Assembly: GCA_903921965.1 (NCBI GenBank)
Contig: CAIXSE010000638.1
Span: forward strand, 1 to 9,227
DNA: 9,227 bases
Direction: 5' to 3'
From: an uncultured Thermoleophilia bacterium
GTDB lineage: Bacteria; Actinomycetota; Thermoleophilia; UBA2241
Shown here: piece by piece, positions 6,419 through 9,227 of the stretch
How the letters are laid out: each line of letters begins with the position of its first letter
Position numbering within the stretch: the first letter of the stretch is position 1
Notes under the pieces: generated by a model
What the model was told of the DNA's origin: nothing
The model's database searches: none
The model's input: only the letters and a program-made list of their open reading frames with translations
Position numbers and translations under genes: made by a program

Positions 6419-6443
6419 AACCCCTGCCGGGAGGGTAGTCACC

Positions 6444-6971
6444 ATGCAACCGCGAGTGAAGGCCGCCGATCTGACGCTGCGCGAGGCCGCCGCCGCCCTG
6501 GGCCTGTCTGTCGGCACGGTGCGCGCCCACGTCAAAGCCGGCCGGCTGCCCGCGTCGCAGGCCGTGGGCCGCTTCGGGCCTGAGTACCGCCTGCGCCCCG
6601 CCGTGGTGGCCGCGTTCGGCGCCGAGCGCCTGGGCCTCGAGCTGGACGCCGACGCCCTGGGCAAGCGCCCGCCGGCCGCCGGCGATCCCGTGGGCGAGGA
6701 CGTGCGCGACCTGTACGAACGCCTGTTGGCCGCGACCGAAGAGGCCACCCGCTACAAAGCCCTGAACGCCGCGAGCGAAGCGCACTACCGCGACGACGTG
6801 GCCCGCCTGCAACACGAACGCGACGCCGCCCAGGACCGCGCCGCCGCCGCCGAAGCGCAGGCCGCCGCCGATCTGGCAGCCCTCGCCGCCGAACGCGACG
6901 CCGCCCAGGCCGACGCCGACCGCCTGCGCTCGCGTTCGTGGTGGGCGCGCACGTTCGGGGGGCGGGGGTAG
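6444..6971 (+). CDS. MerR-like HTH protein with C-terminal coiled coil (175 aa)
   Basis: ATG 6444 follows GGGAGGG at 6429-6435. Residues about 9-58 are an excisionase/MerR-type helix-turn-helix (TLREAAAALGLSVGTVRAHV, then KAGRLPASQAVGRFGPEYRL). Residues about 85-165 are Ala/Asp/Arg/Glu-rich and strongly predicted to be a coiled coil (LQHERDAAQDRAAAAEAQA), ending in RSRSWWARTFGGRG. This layout resembles KfrA-like and phage HTH-coiled-coil proteins that bind DNA repeats as oligomers. It could be a transcription regulator, a segregation factor or an excision factor. The large repeat region starts right behind it, so those repeats may be its sites; this is inference. Its first residues (RVKAADL) share 22 identical bases with the Xis-like gene. 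Confidence 0.75.
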   Translation: MQPRVKAADLTLREAAAALGLSVGTVRAHVKAGRLPASQAVGRFGPEYRLRPAVVAAFGAERLGLELDADALGKRPPAAGDPVGEDVRDLYERLLAATEEATRYKALNAASEAHYRDDVARLQHERDAAQDRAAAAEAQAAADLAALAAERDAAQADADRLRSRSWWARTFGGRG

Positions 6972-7033
6972 CGGGGGCGCCGTATGGCGCCGTTTGACGC
7001 CGCCCCGCCATGTGTTCGGCCCAGAACGCGAAC

Positions 7034-7056
7034 GCCCCGCCGGGGGTGGGCGGGGC
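7034..7056 (+). terminator. Strong GC hairpin behind the HTH/coiled-coil gene
   Basis: GCCCCGCC (7034-7041) pairs perfectly with GGCGGGGC (7049-7056) over a 7-nt loop, 63 bp after the stop at 6971. There is no T-tract. It is the best terminator candidate in the window, closing the last gene before the noncoding region. Confidence 0.5.
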
Positions 7057-7105
7057 AGGGCTGGACGCTACCACGGCTGCCGGACGGCAAAGCGCGCACG
7101 GCGCC

Positions 7106-7381
7106 GACCCCATGACGCCGCGTACCCCATGACGGAGCCGACCCCATAGCACGGCAGACCCCATAGCACGCGGACCTGGGCGCCCCCGCGTGGTGTACCT
7201 CATGGTGGCGCGTACCTCATAGAAGAACGGCCGACCCATGACACGCGGTACCCATGACTGTTCGGGGTTCTGCGCGCCGACCTGGGCCGCCGCCGCCGCA
7301 GACCTATGAATCGTCGTACCTATGAATCACCGCCGCCACGCCGGCGCCGACCCTTCATGCAACGGACCCTTCATGCAACGG
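7106..7381 (+). repeat. Six pairs of phased direct repeats (iteron-like cluster)
   Basis: Twelve related motifs beginning (G/T)ACC occur in six pairs. Within a pair the two copies are nearly identical and 16-17 bp apart; between pairs the sequence differs. Pairs start at 7107/7124 (ACCCCATGAC), 7141/7158 (ACCCCATAGCACG), 7197/7214 (ACCTCAT), 7234/7250 (ACCCATGAC), 7302/7318 (ACCTATGAATC) and 7350/7366 (ACCCTTCATGCAACGG). The first member usually follows CCG or CAG and the second often follows CGT or CGG. The first four copies are all exactly 17 bp apart. No coding potential explains it. It may be an iteron origin, a partition site or a regulator-binding cluster. Confidence 0.75.
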
Positions 7382-7617
7382 CCCGCGCCCTACCACGGCG
7401 CCCGCCGGCTGTCGTCAGACCACGGTCTGAGCTGGCCGCCGCCGGGGGGTTGAGATACGCGCCGCTACGCCGCCTGTGTGGCCGCCTGCGCGCCGCCGAG
7501 AGCTCAAGAGGGTGAGGACACCGCCGCCGGACGCCGGGCCGCAAACGGGCGCGTAGGACAGCCGCGCCGTGTCGGCGAGGGGTAGGGGCAGGGCGCCGAC
7601 CTGGGCGCGAAAGTTAT
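7382..7617. other. Noncoding stretch with one strong palindrome
   Basis: I see no convincing gene here; short open frames lack ribosome-binding sites and typical codon use. It contains the palindrome at 7415-7430 and a copy of GCGCCGACCTGGGC (7593-7606) that also occurs at 7274-7287. It separates the paired repeats from the 61-bp array. Confidence 0.6.
7415..7430. promoter_or_regulatory. 16-bp perfect palindrome, operator candidate
   Basis: TCAGACC and GGTCTGA flank AC. The half-site TCAGAC/GTCTGA is the same as the stem in the seventh unit of the array downstream (8036-8052), where the spacer is acgcg instead of cacg. It may be a free-standing copy of the same binding site or hairpin. Confidence 0.55.
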
Positions 7618-7635
7618 CGCCCCGCGAAAGGGGCG
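7618..7635 (+). other. Hairpin at the left edge of the array
   Basis: CGCCCC (7618-7623) pairs with GGGGCG (7630-7635) around GCGAAA. It directly abuts the first array unit and follows AAGTTAT, one of the few A/T-rich heptamers nearby. It may be the array's leader structure. Confidence 0.5.
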
Positions 7636-8129
7636 TGCCCGCGTGCGCGAGGGCTGACCGGAGAAACTACGGAATATGCCGGACGGCGGAAAATCCGTAG
7701 TTGGCGCGCCCACGTGCGCGAGGGCTGGACTTCTCGCCACTTTGGCGAGAAGTGATGTCCGTCGGCGCGCCCACGTGCGCGAGGGCTGGGAAACGTCACC
7801 GCGGGTGACCTTTACTCCCGGCCGGGCGCCCCCACGTGCGCTGCGGCGGCAAATCACTCACGCGGGGTGATTTGACTCCCGGCCGGCGCCCCCGCGTGCG
7901 CGAGGGCTGGCCTTCCGCAGACCCGACACTTTGACGGGTCTGCGTGGCGTGCCCGCGTGCGCGAGGGCTGGCCTTCTGTCCGCCACTTTGACGGACAGAA
8001 CCTGGGGCGCCCCCACGTGCGCGAGGGCTGGGTAATCAGACACGCGGTCTGATTTGACTCCCGGACCCGACTCCCGCGTGCGCGAGGGCTGGGTGGGAAA
8101 ACGGGAACAGGGTTCCGAAATTCTCACCC
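7633..8129 (+). repeat. Eight-unit CRISPR-like tandem array with palindromic spacers
   Basis: A repeat of about 25 bp, consensus GCGYSCCCRCGTGCGCGAGG followed by GCTGG, lies at 7633, 7704, 7765, 7826, 7886, 7947, 8007 and 8068. Start-to-start distances are 71, 61, 61, 60, 61, 60 and 61. The repeat folds as GCCC-N-CG, TGCG loop, CG-A-GGGC and resembles actinobacterial type I-E CRISPR repeats. Every spacer contains an inverted repeat: 7665-7673/7694-7702, 7729-7738/7744-7753, 7791-7800/7804-7813, 7850-7859/7865-7874, 7916-7925/7935-7944, 7974-7982/7992-8000, 8034-8041/8047-8054 and 8091-8099/8121-8129. Stems differ; loops recur (CACTTTG in units 2, 5, 6; ACGCG or GCG in 3, 4, 7). No cas gene is present. 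The fourth repeat is degenerate (7842-7849). Confidence 0.88.
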
Positions 8130-8208
8130 CGCCCGATTCCCGCCGGCCGCATGAAACGCGACGCCGCCGGGCGAACCGCGACACCCACCGTCGTACAAAT
8201 CCGGTCCG

Positions 8209-8237
8209 TTGTGTATGTCCCGCCTGTATGGTAACGT
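8209..8237 (+). promoter_or_regulatory. Promoter of the recombinase operon, likely leaderless
   Basis: TTGTGT (8209-8214) and TAACGT (8232-8237, TANNNT) are 17 bp apart. The -10 ends 6 bp before ATG 8244, the spacing expected when transcription begins at or next to the start codon. This is the clearest promoter in the window and would drive the seven-gene operon. Confidence 0.6.
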
Positions 8238-8241
8238 ACAG
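8224..8241. promoter_or_regulatory. Near-palindrome over the -10 box, operator or recombinase site
   Basis: CTGTATG (8224-8230) and CGTACAG (8235-8241) are inverted copies with one mismatch around GTAA. The site covers the -10 element and the transcription start, so a bound protein would shut off the operon. The recombinase, the Xis-like protein or a host repressor are possible ligands. Confidence 0.45.
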
Positions 8242-8243
8242 CC

Positions 8244-8999
8244 ATGAGCGGTAAGGGGACACGACGGGCGCGAAACGGACGGGGTGGGGACATGGGCGCA
8301 GTGTTGTACATACGAGTGAGCACCGACGAACAGGCACGGCACGGCGTGAGCCTGGACGCCCAGGAAGAACGCCTGCGGGCCTACTGCACGATGCGCGGCC
8401 TGGACGTGGTGGCCGTGATCCGCGACGAAGGCGTATCGGCCTTCAAACACCTGGACACGCGCCCGGGCGGCGCCGAGCTGCTGCGCCTGCTGGCCGCCGG
8501 CCGCGCCGCCCACGTCGTCGCCCTCAAGCTGGACCGCCTGTTTCGCAACGCCGCCGATGCGCTCGCGCAGACCGCCGAATGGGACCGCGCCGGCGTCGCC
8601 CTGCACCTTGTCGATATGGGCGGGGCCGCGATGGATACCGCGTCCGCTACCGGCCGCATGATGCTTACCCTGCTGGCCGGCTTCGCCCAGTTCGAGCGCG
8701 ACCTTACGAGCGAGCGCACCGCCGCCGCCCTCGCCTACAAGCGCGACAAGCGCGAAGCCTACGCGCCCACGCCCTACGGGTACGAGCGTGACGGCGCCGA
8801 GCTGCGCGCCCACGGCGCCGAGCTGGCGACCGTCGCCCGTATCCAGTCCTGGGCCGCCGAGGGTCTGAGCCTCGCCGCTATCGCCCGCCGGCTCACCGCC
8901 GAGCACGTGCCCACGAAGCGTGGGGGCCGCTGGTACCCGAGCACCGTCCGCTACCTGCTGAACAATGACCTGTACGCCGTGGAAGGAGTGACCGCATGA
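8244..8999 (+). CDS. Serine recombinase of the resolvase/invertase family (251 aa)
   Basis: Cuts and rejoins DNA through a serine-DNA link; here it would integrate/excise the element or resolve multimers. The catalytic domain is intact: YIRVSTDEQ with nucleophile Ser26, LKLDRLFRN (94-102) with the conserved Arg pair, and GFAQFERDLTSER (146-158) at the start of the long E helix. It is followed by YGYERDGAEL and a short DNA-binding 'recombinase' region ending SLAAIARRLTAEHVPTKRGG and then WYPSTVRYLLNN. At 251 aa (235 if ATG 8292, which has GGGGTGGGGAC upstream) it is far shorter than phage-type large serine integrases and lacks their zinc/coiled-coil domain. ATG 8244 is kept because of the leaderless promoter. 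The stop overlaps the Xis-like gene (ATGA). Confidence 0.9.
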   Translation: MSGKGTRRARNGRGGDMGAVLYIRVSTDEQARHGVSLDAQEERLRAYCTMRGLDVVAVIRDEGVSAFKHLDTRPGGAELLRLLAAGRAAHVVALKLDRLFRNAADALAQTAEWDRAGVALHLVDMGGAAMDTASATGRMMLTLLAGFAQFERDLTSERTAAALAYKRDKREAYAPTPYGYERDGAELRAHGAELATVARIQSWAAEGLSLAAIARRLTAEHVPTKRGGRWYPSTVRYLLNNDLYAVEGVTA

Positions 9000-9227
9000 C
9001 AGACCCGGAGCACCTGCTGTACTCACCCGAAGAAGTCGCGCAACGCCTGTCGTTCAAGGTCCGCACGGTGCGCGAGTGGATACGCACGGGCCGCCTGCCC
9101 GCGATCCGCGTAGGCGAGCGCGGCCTGTTGCGAGTGAAGGCCGCCGATCTGGACGCCTTCGTTGACGCCCAGCCGAGCGCCGCCGCGTCGCGAGCGCCGA
9201 AGCCGATACCGCCGGGCAAGCCGCGCA
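8996..9227 (+). CDS. Xis-like helix-turn-helix protein, N-terminal part (continues at 1-194)
   Basis: ATG 8996 overlaps the recombinase stop (ATGA), and GGAAGGAG (8981-8988) is a good ribosome-binding site. The window ends inside the gene; on the circle it continues at base 142 and ends at 194, giving 94 aa. Residues about 9-56 form the excisionase/MerR-like winged HTH: YSPEEVAQRLSFKVRTVREW, IRTGRLPAIRVG and RVKAADLDAFV. Such proteins act as recombination directionality factors or small regulators, binding DNA next to crossover sites. Coupling to a recombinase supports an excision role, though Xis partners are better known for tyrosine integrases. The Pro/Lys-rich tail is probably disordered and could add DNA affinity. 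A transcription regulator is the alternative. Confidence 0.85.
   Translation, partial: MTDPEHLLYSPEEVAQRLSFKVRTVREWIRTGRLPAIRVGERGLLRVKAADLDAFVDAQPSAAASRAPKPIPPGKPR
9087..9227. repeat. Terminal direct repeat, right copy (circular-assembly overlap)
   Basis: Identical to 1-141. Together with the left copy it shows that the contig closes into a circle through the Xis-like gene. One copy should be removed when the element is described, giving 9,086 bp. Confidence 0.93.

Larger units (their letters stand above)
8130..8243 (+). other. Spacer between the array and the recombinase gene
   Basis: Apart from the promoter and operator at its end, this 114-bp stretch holds no convincing gene. A 27-codon ATG frame at 8152-8235 has no ribosome-binding site. 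It is the natural place for recombinase crossover sites, since small serine recombinases often act just upstream of their own gene, but I cannot define one. Confidence 0.4.

Noticed and set aside
7306..7515. 69-codon ATG frame in the paired-repeat region
   Set aside because: Its start codon belongs to the repeat motif CTATGAATC; the peptide is Arg/Pro-rich and low-complexity.
7504..7857. Open frames across the array on both strands (for example 7504-7857 minus, 7676-7870 plus)
   Set aside because: Their repetitive PSRTWAR/PALAHVGAP-type peptides are the repeat units read through. This is a common artefact over CRISPR-like arrays.
7633..8129. Calling the array a normal, adaptive CRISPR
   Set aside because: All eight intervals contain inverted repeats with recurring loops, the repeat varies at several positions and no cas gene exists on the circle. 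Acquired spacers would not be palindromic.
8152..8235. 27-codon ATG frame before the recombinase
   Set aside because: It lacks a ribosome-binding site and runs over the promoter of the recombinase.
8124..9026. Minus-strand open frame of 300 codons over the recombinase
   Set aside because: It is a shadow of the recombinase gene, whose catalytic motifs are clear on the + strand; no domain is recognisable in the antisense product.
1..9227. tRNA, rRNA or insertion sequences
   Set aside because: I saw no tRNA-like cloverleaf, rRNA sequence or transposase with terminal inverted repeats when reading the window; a profile search would be needed for certainty.

Overview
The window is a very GC-rich sequence whose last 141 bases (9087-9227) exactly repeat its first 141 (1-141). 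The simplest reading is one complete circular molecule of 9,086 bp, linearised inside a gene by an assembler, with the overlap left in place. Every supportable gene is on the + strand. High GC, G/C-ending codons, frequent GTG starts, GTGA/ATGA stop-start overlaps and a leaderless TANNNT promoter all fit a high-GC bacterium. An actinobacterial host is my best guess, but it is not proven.

Layout on the circle. (1) A promoter at 8209-8237 starts a tightly coupled seven-gene operon: serine recombinase (8244-8999), an Xis-like helix-turn-helix protein that crosses the contig ends (8996-9227 continuing into 1-194), two small unknown proteins (191-421, 418-585), a Cys-rich zinc-ribbon protein (582-884), another small unknown (881-1132) and a large putative winged-helix replication initiator (1129-2997). 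Each of these genes overlaps the next by 4 bp. (2) A 220-bp spacer (2998-3217) holds two tandem 21-bp repeats, a perfect palindrome and two hairpins, and is a good origin or control-region candidate. (3) A primase-helicase fusion (3218-5299) follows, with a small Cys-rich protein behind it (5302-5523). (4) After a gap comes a P27-family phage terminase small subunit (5682-6176) with its own strong ribosome-binding site, then a possible tiny basic ORF (6173-6265). (5) A MerR-like HTH plus coiled-coil protein lies at 6444-6971. (6) About 1.27 kb without a convincing gene (6972-8243) is dense in repeats. It has a GC hairpin, six pairs of 16-17-bp-phased direct repeats (7106-7381), an isolated palindrome (7415-7430), and an eight-unit tandem array with a 60-61-bp period (7633-8129) running up to the recombinase promoter.

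Recombinase, Xis-like factor, primase-helicase replication module and TerS, with no large terminase, portal, capsid or tail gene, is the gene complement of a phage satellite of the PICI type. Here it uses a serine recombinase instead of a tyrosine integrase and was recovered as a circle. TerS would redirect a helper phage's packaging motor. A small plasmid that has captured terS is the main alternative.

The most unusual part is the 7633-8129 array. Its period and repeat look like a type I-E CRISPR, but all eight 'spacers' contain inverted repeats. They fall into families with conserved loops and changing yet still complementary stems, so these are not acquired spacers. A structured RNA, a CRISPR-mimicking decoy, or an array of protein-binding palindromes are all possible. 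No cas gene is present.
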